From Hymenoscyphus infarciens (lineage: Eukaryota; Ascomycota; Leotiomycetes; Helotiales; Helotiaceae): a stretch of DNA of 16,782 nt. This document shows positions 1 through 8,271 of the stretch, in pieces (within the stretch, counting starts at the first letter, position 1; every line of letters begins with the position of its first letter). Location of the stretch: the NCBI GenBank assembly GCA_001414345.1, contig LLCB01000618.1, positions 1 through 16,782 of the forward strand, read 5' to 3'. A model generated the notes under the pieces. That model worked only from the letters and a program-made list of their open reading frames with translations, was not told the origin of the DNA and ran no database searches. A program made the position numbers and the translations under genes.

Positions 1-235
1 ATATATAATAATATATTATTATATATTATTATATATTATTATATATTATTATAGAATATTATATAATATTTAAAAGCTACTTAGTTTATAAAACTACGTA
101 GTTTTGCTATATAAAACCGTACTAACTATAGTTTTCGATAAGCAATTCAAAACTAAGTAAAATTTCCTAAAAACTAACTATATAGCAAGTTAGTACAGTT
201 AGTTCTTTAAAAACTATACGTATTCCCTACACTGA
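1..235. repeat. AT-rich low-complexity edge with 10-bp tandem units
   Basis: The first 50 bases are almost pure A/T, with four tandem copies of ATATATTATT at 11-50. The stretch up to about 235 stays AT-rich and TpA-rich and contains a perfect 16-bp palindrome, AAAACTACGTAGTTTT, at 90-105. No ORF is visible. This is typical of AT-rich repeat blocks in fungal genomes that have undergone repeat-induced point mutation (RIP), but no parent element can be recognised. Confidence 0.7.
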
Positions 236-1220
236 CCTCAAACTTGGAAGAATTCTAATTTAGGTCAGCATCGCGCAAAAGCCTCAGCTGTTCATATGAG
301 AATCTTTTCACCGACGCCACTATCTCCAAGTTTGGGGGCTGCTTTCTGCAGCCATGTCACAAGATATGCTGTCTAACCCTCACCGCTTCGCGCTTCCCTT
401 TCCCATCTCGCCACGATTGCCACGAGAAAGCCTCGTGTTTTATCCCGTGTTTGCTTTTTATGCCTTGTCCTTATCAGATCTTTGGAATCACATATGTGCA
501 TGAGGCTACTCGCTTCGCATTACCTTACCCAAGTTGGAAGGGGTTTGTAAGGGGCTTTGGCGATTTATAAGGACTGACTTTGCGTCTGCTCCTGTTTCGT
601 GTTCAGTTTGGAGGATCCCTATTCTGCCGCTATTCATTTCGAGATATGATTCCAAATCAGCAGGAGGGACTGCGGTTTCATTTTCATTGTGAAGTATGGC
701 CTTGGATACGACTCCTGCGTCTTTCAAAAGTGCAGGTTGACTCTCGCGATGAGAAGAACTCTTTTCTGCATATGTGAACAGGTAAAATAAGCACCACATT
801 TCATACTAGAAGTCTAGTGAAGAGAGGCTTGTAATTGACTTGCTTGTGCCCTTCGTTGCGCCTCGGTATCTCAAGCCACCCGCCCCAATCAATTCAATTG
901 TGCCAAAGCTCCTTTCACACTATCTTTGGGGGGGGGGGGGGGGGGGGGTGGGGAAGGACGAAGACCAACCTCTTGCAAAATTCCTTTTAGCTCAATTTCC
1001 TCGGTCAAGACTCTGGCCAGGTCCCTTGATTTCCGTCTGAAAGCCACAAAAATTTTCGATTTTCCACCCCAAAAACCCACAGCTTTAAAAAACCCCAAAA
1101 ATGCCCTGTCTTCCCGTCACCTTCAAAGCAGTCCAGTAAACAATCTCGAAATCGGGAATAACAGCAGGCCTTCAACTTCCAATAAAGGGGAGCTTGCCAT
1201 CATGTAAAGTGAGAATAGAC
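236..1220. other. Intergenic region, no supported gene
   Basis: Short ORFs exist on both strands. The longest protein-like one is a 97-codon minus-strand frame at 506-799, but it has no recognisable domain. ORFs spanning 840-1207 are by-products of the G homopolymer, which reads as poly-Gly or poly-Pro. Nothing else is evident besides the G tract annotated separately. The 3' part lies directly downstream of the HET relic and would be its 3' flank. Confidence 0.5.
928..948 (+). repeat. 21-base G homopolymer
   Basis: An uninterrupted run of 21 G is followed by T and GGGG (950-953). On the minus strand it is poly-C. A run of this length is unusual in a sequence whose other homopolymers are mostly A or T. 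It could form a G-quadruplex, and its exact length is prone to sequencing and assembly error. Confidence 0.95.
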
Positions 1221-2455
1221 TCATTCCCATCTCTTCTTGTTATCCTCAATCGAACGTTGAAAAAGCTTGAAAGGTTCATCTTCCAAAACAAGCACATTTT
1301 CATAAGGCCAACCTTCCAATTCCTTGCCGTAGATAGACATCCATTCATAACATCGGGCCCGACGATAGGCCTTGCAGGATTTACCGTACACGAAGAAGTT
1401 CGCATCCCCGTCTCCAACAGGCTCCAGATAAATCATCAAAAGCTTCCAGACTTCCTCATCCTTGACGTCGCACTGAAATGCGGCAAGGAAAACCCTTTCC
1501 CCAAGCTCTTTCTTCCTCTGCATTACTGTCAACCCAAGTGACAGCCCAAAATTCGTCATGACATATGGTGACAGATTTGAGGGATGCCAGAGTCCCAGAC
1601 TCGGAGTATCACGAAAATCAGCTGGTGACCTCGCGAGAAACCCACTACTTTCATAGTTCCCACGCCAGGCAAAAATGCTTTGGTCGAAAGAAGTTTGAAA
1701 GCTTTGCTTGCACCTTCGCCATATATGACAGGCATGTTGACGTTAAAGATTCCCATCAAGCTATAAGCCATGTCCTCGCTACGGGTGGTCTCTCGCTTTG
1801 AAGCCCAACACATTCGTTGGGCAATGCAGAAGTTCGAAATTGTATCTCTGTCTCTGAGAGCTTGCTCGTCGATGTTCGTTAAACTAGTAACTACACAGAC
1901 CAAATTTTCTCACTGGTCGATTAAAGTCCAGTCTCTGGTGAAGAATTTTCTCGTCTTCGGGGCCAACAGCTCCTTGATTTAAGAATTAGTGAGCAAGCAA
2001 CTCTTTGTTTTGATGGGGGCCAATGACACATCATAACTGCTTAGTCCACCCTCGAGTGAACCATCGACTAGCTCTCATAAAACCACTCTGGACTTCATGA
2101 TCTATCACACCCTCGTGAACCGGCCAAACATCATTGAGAAAGATAAAACACTCCGCCGCATCACGATAATAGGAATATACATAGAATTGATAGCTTCAGA
2201 CAATTCCGCGCTATTCCTCTTATCGATGCAACACGTGTCCACCCAGCCATATTCAAAACCATGCCTTTTTGTCAAAGCACAAAAGTTGGTTATCTTCCGA
2301 TACCCTTCTTTTGCTGTGGTTGCCTTGTCATGGTTCTGCATCTCGGCGAATGAGACTTCTTCACTTCCCCAAGTATGCGATAGGAGGGCGTACGGGGGAA
2401 CCTGCGAATCAAAAAACTCTACGAGCTCAAGGTTATGTGTGTTGAGAAGCCGCAT
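1221..2455 (-). pseudogene. HET-domain (heterokaryon incompatibility) protein, decayed
   Basis: Members of this family (HET domain, PF06985) trigger cell death when incompatible strains fuse. Translation from the ATG at 2455 starts MRLLNTHNLELVEFF and carries the hallmark blocks YALLSHTWG, W(V)DTCCIDK and AELSEAINSMY. Four defects follow. (1) Near 2175-2180 the frame changes by +2, apparently an extra AT after the Met-Tyr codons; the next frame then reads SYYRDAAECFIFLNDVW and SRWFTRGWT. (2) At 1973-2037 lies a probable 65-bp intron (GTTATG donor, CTAAT branch, CAAG acceptor), but joining its ends leaves the frame one base short before ELLAP. (3) TGA at 1910-1912 interrupts the frame after WTLIDQ; CGA to TGA would explain it. 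(4) Near 1683-1690 the frame shifts again, and the region that usually follows KAF..L looks deleted; the new frame begins DQSIFAWRGNYESS and runs open to TGA at 1221-1223. The order of blocks matches an intact HET protein, so this is one gene in pieces. The identity is firm. A gene finder might call several artificial exons here. Confidence 0.88.
1973..2037 (-). other. Degenerate intron within the HET pseudogene
   Basis: On the minus strand the block ending TRGWTKQ is followed by GTTATG, then about 60 bases with stops in the coding frame, a CACTAAT branch-like motif and ...AATCAAG, after which ELLAPKTRKFF resumes. HET proteins commonly read GWTLQELLAP, so this insertion sits exactly between Q and E. 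The splice leaves CA+GAG instead of CAG+GAG, so one base appears to be missing at the junction. Confidence 0.6.
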
Positions 2456-3874
2456 GCTGATTCTGTACTGCTGCAACTACATTGGTCGTGATATGTTGGT
2501 TGTCAGTTAGTTGTTGTACCAGCTGAGGTGCGGGAGAAATACGAGAATTGAGTTCCTCGGTGATTGGCTGGGCAAACGAAGTGATACATGCTCCACAATT
2601 TATAGAGACCAAATAGGTAAACAGGATACAAAATAAAAAAGGGAGTACCCACCTATAGAAAAGGAGCAATTGCTATTTATGCACTCCTCCGTAACCCAGT
2701 CGCCTTCAGAGCATTGCAGTTTTTAATCGAGGAAAGTACCAGTGTCCAATTCTTTGGGACCAACAGGTCTCTGAAATACAAGTAATATTAATAACTTATA
2801 AGCCTAACAACAAAACTTATGAAACAAAACTTATGAAACAACGTTCCAAGGAGACCAGGATCCATTGGTCCCCTCGTGTATAATAATAAATGTAATATAC
2901 TCAAATCACATAAATAATAAGTTGATCTCCCATTTTCGAGAGCCCATTGCTCCGAGGCTGTTTGCATACCCGCTGCCAATGCTTCTTCATTGCTAGTGTT
3001 AGAGCATCACTAGGTATTCTATTTCCAGCCATCATCTTTTGAGTGCAACGGCTCTAAAAATATACTAAGACCCTACAAAAAAGAGCGAAAAGTCCTACAC
3101 CTCGAAGGGCGGCTTAGGTTATTAACCAGACGAACTGAACGTTTATATCCTTGGTAACTTCAATCTGACCCGGGCTGTTGACTAGCTGTTTCTACCACGC
3201 ATAGTAGACCTAGATCCGAGTTCCGCACTCCTAGAGTTGACCTCTCTGACTCACCTGGCCAGCCGGACTAGAACTTGATAGGTCTCTGTAGGGGTAGAGC
3301 AGGCTCATGAGTACGAAAAAGATATTTTCCAGGTTGCTCTTATCTTCCCTTAGACTCAAGGAGTGACAGAGTGAATTGACCCCACCTTTCCCCTTCACAG
3401 AAGACGTGAATTTCAGCTGCTCGCGTTTCGTATCATCATCGCTCGTATCATCACCCCGCCCTCCCATCTTGCCACTATTCCTCCATCCCTACACTTACTC
3501 CTCCCGGTGAAAAAACAGAAAGTCGTTGATTGTACTGCACCTCTCCAGCGCAATACAACCCAAAAAAAATCCTAAGCAGCTCGGCGGACGTGCCTAAGAT
3601 TAGGCTAAAAGTGACACAAGGCTTGTACTTCCTTTGGGGTTCAGAGTTATGAAGAAAATAACCGAACGAAAGTTCTTTTTGGTAGAGTAAGCTTGGGAAT
3701 GATCATAACGTATTGGAGTCACATCGAGAAAAGTGTTTTCAAATTGTTGCATTGAAATCATCTGTGAAGACTGTGAAGAAGCAAAATCTACTCCAGCCAA
3801 ACTCCAACCAGCCACGAATGATGCCAGGAGTAAAACACCCTAGAACAATCACCGCTATCTAGACGATACCTAGT
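2456..3874. other. Intergenic region, no supported gene
   Basis: The region holds the 5' flank of the HET relic and the 3' flank of the GPI-protein gene. No ORF longer than about 80 codons shows family-like sequence. Visible structure is limited to a 14-bp tandem duplication at 2811-2838. No tRNA-like or transposon-end structure was found. Confidence 0.5.
2811..2838 (+). repeat. 14-bp tandem duplication
   Basis: CAAAACTTATGAAA occurs twice head to tail (2811-2824 and 2825-2838) with no mismatch. It is a simple slippage-type duplication with no obvious function. Confidence 0.9.
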
Positions 3875-4931
3875 TTACATGATAAAGAAAGCAAATCCCA
3901 AAGCCAAAGCCAAGCTAGCAGCTGCAAACCCTGGACGAGCCATCGCAGCAGCACCCTTCTTATCATCATTGGCGGTTTGGTTGTTGGAAGGTGGTCCATT
4001 GACGGGCTTCAAGCATGTGAACTGGGCCTCAGGCTTGGTGATAAGGGTACCGTTTCCGGGGTAGAAGAGGGTGAGGATTGGAGTGACACTGTAAAGGTTC
4101 TCCTCGATGGTACTGGCGTTGTAGTCACCCTGACTCAAGTTAGTACTTGCCTCCGTGGTTGCGATAGAAAGTTCTTACCAGTACTGAGATGGAGTCAACA
4201 GGTGACAGGTTGTAGTTCTTGGGAGTGATTGGCCAGCAGTTTGAGGTTGAGTTTGCCGTTGAGTTGATGGGTGGAGATGCAACCGAGCCGGAGAGTGCTG
4301 TATTTTGTTAGTATCATTGCCCCTTAGTGCGAGATTTTGCACAGGTTGACTTACGCAAAGTAGTGATGCCATCCCAAGGAAGGTTTGCACATGAAGCGGG
4401 AGAACTGGCCTTGAAGGCATTGAAGAGGGCGTGGCAGGCGCCTTGACTTGTCAAGTTACTCACGTCAAGAGACAAAGCCTTCAGGGTTAAAGAGTCAAGG
4501 CAGGAAGGATCGATGCCAGTAAGATCACGGCAATGTCCAGTTGCCGATGAGGTATCGTTAGCTGGGAACTTCACACCCCGAGCCTTGTTGAAGAAAACAG
4601 CGCAAGCTCCAGTGCCAGTGAGGTTGGTATTTGGTGGTGTGCCGAAGTAGAAGTTCTTTTCGAATGTTCGGCTCTTGTATGGATCTTCCTTTGTAACAGC
4701 GACACCCTCGCTCCAGGAAAACCCACTTAGAGCAGGAGCGGTGGTTGGGATTCGTGCTAAACCAACAGCATAGAAGGATTTGTCGACGACTTTGCAGTCC
4801 AAGCTAGATTGATTCTTTTGCAAAGGACAACCGATGTCAGCGCAACCGACAATCGCCTTGGGCAGGGCTTGACCATAAACGGCTCCAAGGTTCAAAAGCA
4901 CAAAGGTGAGAGAAGCGCTGAGAAGATGCAT
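3875..4931 (-). CDS. Secreted cysteine-rich, probably GPI-anchored protein
   Basis: I do not recognise the family. Three exons are inferred: 4355-4931, 4179-4297 and 3875-4129. Intron 1 is 4298-4354 (57 bp, GTAAGT...CAG, branch TACTAAC) and intron 2 is 4130-4178 (49 bp, GTAAGA...CAG, branch TACTAAC). The joined frame is open for 316 aa. Residues 1-20 (MHLLSASLTFVLLNLGAVYG) form a signal peptide with likely cleavage before Gln21. The mature part has ten cysteines (from C30, C35 and C46 onward), which suggests a disulfide-bonded fold. It also has about ten N-glycosylation sequons (for example NQS at 40, and paired NSTANSTS in exon 2). The C-terminus has a polar stretch (SNNQTANDDKKG) followed by a hydrophobic tail (FAAASLALALGFAFFIM), as in fungal GPI-anchored proteins of the plasma membrane or cell wall. 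The role could be surface or adhesin-like, or a wall-modifying accessory; this cannot be decided here. The start ATG is the only one giving a signal peptide. Confidence 0.88.
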
Positions 4932-5822
4932 GTTGAAATCAGTTTGGTAATTGGTGAATTGAAGGATCGGAGGTGTTTGAGGAAGGCTTTACGGAAGCTG
5001 GAAGTATTAAAGTTGAGTTGTGGGAGGATTCGATTGAAAATAGAACAGAGTTTGAATTGGGAAAGATGTTGGAAGTAGAAGGCCCTGTCTCAAATACCCA
5101 TGGATATGTGGCGGTGCGGGGAGTGCCAGTCAATCAGCCTGGCTGTGAAAGCTTTAAAAGTGACAATAGCGTCCTGAGAATCATGGGGCTTAGCCAGCCA
5201 TGCCACTTTGCTGTTAGTATCCAGAGTGGTTATTGGTGCGGGGTGATTGGTCCCCAACCGAGATTTAGCGAAACATGTTGGTAATGGGCCCTATTTGGGG
5301 AATTATTTAGTTTTAGCTAGCTCGTACCTGCTTATAACTTCAGAAACTCATCTTGGAAACCAAGTAATCAGAAAGAGTGAGCTGGACAATCTTCTCTTGA
5401 TGTTCGCATTGGATTTGGGTTTGCTGGTTACGCAAGTGAATTCATTTGCCTGCGCCTTCTCAACTTCTCGCCAGTCAAATTTAGCTCGCAAGTTATAGAA
5501 TGGTGATACCTAGCCACGAGCCCAGCCTCTCATTGCTCTCCAAGCCTTGTAAAACGCTTGGTGGCGCTAGATGAGCCTCATGAATCTCACTTAGTGAAAT
5601 ACGAACGCGCGCTGATGTGCTTACAACCAAGCTTTACTAAAATTCCCTAACTTTAGGGAACATTTTCAAAGTTCGAGAATAGAGCATCGTTCATATGAAT
5701 GTTTGCTGCTTGACTTCTCAAGTTTTTACAATTTGGCTCTTTAGGTCAATCGCAGTTATACTAGTTGTCTTGTACAGTCCCACAACCTGTCTCAGCACCA
5801 AAATATATCCTAGTTTTTTCAA
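4932..5822. other. Intergenic region, likely promoter of the GPI-protein gene
   Basis: The bases just above 4931 must contain the promoter and 5' leader of the minus-strand GPI-protein gene. No clear TATA box was identified. The only distinctive element is the inverted repeat at 5643-5660. ORFs here (4973-5284, 5247-5498, 5695-5880) lack domain-like sequence. Confidence 0.5.
5643..5660. repeat. 18-bp inverted repeat with TTAGGG cores
   Basis: TTCCCTAA-CT-TTAGGGAA is a perfect 8-bp-arm palindrome with a 2-base centre. Each arm contains the telomere-like hexamer TTAGGG/CCCTAA. It might bind a Myb-type TTAGGG-binding factor such as Tbf1-like proteins. That is speculation from the motif alone. 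Confidence 0.55.
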
Positions 5823-6109
5823 ATGGACCCCGCAAACGCAACACCTTCAACTTACAACCCGCATTTCAACAGACCCGTGAAGAGTGACAGCGAGAAACAT
5901 GCAGCTCGTTGGCTTTGCGAGAGTGCGACATCTGTTGGTCCTGATTTTGTGAATGTTGTGGAGGGGATTTTCTGTCGTATAATTTCGAAGGAGACTTATC
6001 CCATTTGTGCGCCTAGTGTGGAGGATAATTGCTTTAATTTATATGTCAAGTCTCTTGTTTTGAGGGGAAGATTGCTTGGGATACGCCTTATAATGGGGTT
6101 GTTGATTAG
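5823..6109 (+). pseudogene. Probable decayed fragment of a fungal secreted/hypothetical protein
   Basis: The frame from ATG 5823 reads like genuine protein up to about 6057, with HAARWLCESATSVGPDFVNV, VEGIFCR, KETYPICAPSVEDNCFNL and KSLV. This spacing of FC..., YP(I)C and NCF resembles a Cys-containing segment I associate with fungal secreted hypothetical proteins. After SLV the frame turns into leucine/arginine-rich nonsense, while the adjacent frame reads EGKIAWDTPYNGVVD and ends at TAG (6107-6109). One base lost from the T run near 6057-6061 would reconnect them. The TAG could derive from TGG (Trp) by one G-to-A change, the direction RIP produces on the opposite strand. An N-terminal part with a signal peptide is not visible upstream, so the piece is partial. 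It could still be expressed as a short altered protein. Family not certain. Confidence 0.45.
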
Positions 6110-6386
6110 ACTACTACTTCTTCTGAGTAGATTTTGTCGGGTTCCTATTCTTGATGGCTTTTCCGGTTGTCTTTTTTCATTCCGGATTAGCCAGGGCCAA
6201 TGGTGTTTCTTTTCTTGTTTCCTAGTTTGCATTGTTAAACCTTTCGGAAGCCGGGGCTAGGAATGGGGTAAAACGGCGTTTATTCGTAAGACTCTTGATG
6301 GCTTTAGGTTTGGGAGGGGGGCGTTTCAAGAAAATTCTCTGTATCTATTTGTACGCGCTTTGAGTATCGTTCTACGTACATACATT
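6110..6386. other. Short intergenic gap
   Basis: This lies between the fragment above and the stop codon of the dehydrogenase gene, and will include that gene's 3' UTR. No ORF or repeat of note was seen. Confidence 0.5.
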
Positions 6387-7612
6387 TCAACCATCCCTCT
6401 TCTTAACAACATCACTCTCAAAATCCAGCCCTGCATCTTTCCTAATAATTCCATACATACTCGAAGAATCCAGAGCTCTTCCCCCTTTCGAATTGGCATA
6501 CTCTTTTGCTTGCTTGAGATGATCTAAAGCAACTTCCGCAGTCTTGAGCCTGGTACCAGCATTTCCAGCACATGATATACCATGTCCAACATCCTTGATT
6601 GCAAGAGTGAGATCAGACATGGGCCTTTGATCTACGACAAAGTTAGAAAATTATGTGAGAAGTTGTGAGGCTGATATATACCTAAAGCAGGCGCATAAGC
6701 ACCTGTGGTTAATCTCTTCGACATGGAATATGCCAAAGGTCCGTAATTCTCTTGAATTAATGCTTCTAGTGCTTCACTTCCTAGACCCGATTTTTCAGCG
6801 AAGACATGTGCTTCGGAAATCATTTCCATCATTGCTGCTGTGATAAAATTGCTAACCAAGTCAGTGAGTTGCCGTCCGTAGAAAGCCTTGACACATACCC
6901 AGAGGTTTTCATCAAGCTTGCTTTCGAGACGTCTTCTCCTAATTCGATGGATCCACGACCCATTACGCCTTTAATGAATGGAGCTATGGCATCGGTGGCA
7001 GTTTTTGGTCCTGCAATAATGAAAAGGACTTGTCCGGCTTCTGCAACTGGGGAAGCACCGAAGACGGGCGCTATTTTCTGTTAATTTTCATGAAACTCGT
7101 TATTCTAGGCTATGAACATACCTGCAACGAAGATGGCTCCCGGTTCCGAGAGAGCTTCTGACACTTTGATTGTTGTATCTGGGTGCACGGTCGATGTATC
7201 GACAATAATCTTCCCGCTGAGACTTCCGCTAGCTAAAATCTCCTTTACGACTGACTCCAACACCGGATCGTCACTGAGCTAAAATATCTAAATCAGTTTC
7301 GTTCTACTACTCTCTCTTATTTTGACACACATACCGAAGAGAAAATGATATCAGAATTCTGGACAACCTCAGCGATCGTGGGCAATGGTTGTCCTCCCAG
7401 TTCTTCAAGACTCTTTCCCCGCGACATAGTTCTGTTTGTGAAGCATAACGAAGGAAGGCTACTTGATTTGAGATGTTTTTGAAGATTCTTTGCCATACCA
7501 AGGCCCATGGAACCGAGTCCTGATAGAATGTTAGCCTTATGTTTCACATCCCACTTGTGATTGAAGGAGACGCACCTATCCATCCCAACTTTGGTAACTC
7601 TGCTGCAGTCAT
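6387..7612 (-). CDS. 3-hydroxyisobutyrate dehydrogenase-like NAD(P)-dependent oxidoreductase
   Basis: Six exons are inferred: 7576-7612, 7335-7519, 7122-7278, 6899-7070, 6682-6851 and 6387-6631. The five introns are 47-56 bp, and the joined frame is open for 321 aa, the usual length for beta-hydroxyacid dehydrogenases. The N-terminal Rossmann domain (PF03446 type) has GWIGLGSMGLGMAKNL at about residues 10-25, with the GxGxxG cofactor loop. DTSTVHP (101-107) is the substrate-binding Ser/Thr motif. AAPVFGASPVAEAGQ (126-140) corresponds to the (D)APVSGG..A..G block, altered here to AAPVFGA. The C-terminal helical domain (PF14833 type) starts with LMKTSGNF; Lys181 and Asn185 match the catalytic Lys/Asn. 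IKD at 252-254 fits the family's conserved KD. The reaction should be NAD(P)-linked oxidation of a beta-hydroxyacid (or reduction of the aldehyde). The substrate is open: 3-hydroxyisobutyrate in valine catabolism, or a glyoxylate/succinic-semialdehyde-reductase-like substrate. No clear mitochondrial presequence (MTAAELPKLGWIG), so it is probably cytosolic. Intron 3 has a second AG seven bases before the chosen acceptor, which would break the frame. Divergent from UTP4. Confidence 0.93.
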
Positions 7613-8271
7613 GGCTTACTGTGTGTGATTATATGTAGTGTTTGTGTTGCAAGAGGTTAGTCGAAAGGATGAATGGAAGGATAACGGAAAAAGAGACTGG
7701 GAACATATATCAAATGTCTACGCCCTTCATGTAGTTAGCACTAGTGGGGTTTTCTAGTACTCATCCGATGACGGGACTCTGAGAGTAAGAGCAAGATCCA
7801 TTAAGACCCAGAACGAACAGTAATCAAGGGTGTAGGAATTATCCCGTGACGGTTGGAAAATGATAACTTCAAATGGAATTTAATTTTGGAATTCAATCAC
7901 CAATGGCGGAGGTCTGATTCAATCCAAGGGACGCACGAAGTACGTCGCGATTAAAGAAGAGACATGCAGCAGTAACGCTCGTTTCAATTGCGCTTATCGG
8001 AACGTCAAGTATGGGCTTACATAAGTTCCAAAATGCCCTCTCTCGTGTTGGATGGATGAGGAGGTTGGTGTTGTTGGGTAAAGCTCCTGTGGTGCAAGGA
8101 GTTCGTTGCGGCCTTGGCAGGCAGCGGAACGTTATCGGATGGAAGCTCGGAATCACATCGGACCGGCACCCCTCACCGAGACTTGGGCGCGGGATCTTAT
8201 CTGCAAAAAAGTTATTTTTTGTCTGCATCTCGAGCTCCAGAACTGACCTCCCCCTCAGCCTCACCGACGCC
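7613..8271. promoter_or_regulatory. Divergent intergenic region between the dehydrogenase and UTP4
   Basis: The two start codons (7610-7612 minus, 8272 plus) face away from each other across 659 bp, so this interval must hold both promoters and leaders. The last 261 bases (from 8011) are open in the UTP4 frame and also largely open on the minus strand, but neither reads like a known protein. No specific operator was identified. Confidence 0.6.

Noticed and set aside
506..799. 97-codon minus-strand frame with protein-like stretch (NETAVPPADLESYLEMNSGRIG)
   Set aside because: No recognisable domain, no partner exon with clear splice sites, and short enough to arise by chance.
840..1207. ORFs with poly-Gly or poly-Pro on both strands
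   Set aside because: They exist because the 21-base G tract contains no stop codon in any frame.
1194..2510. Plus-strand ORFs across the HET locus
   Set aside because: They are antisense shadows of the HET relic, whose motifs lie on the minus strand.
4809..5284. Plus-strand ORFs overlapping the start of the GPI-protein gene
   Set aside because: Composition-like translations with no domain; the minus-strand gene explains the region.
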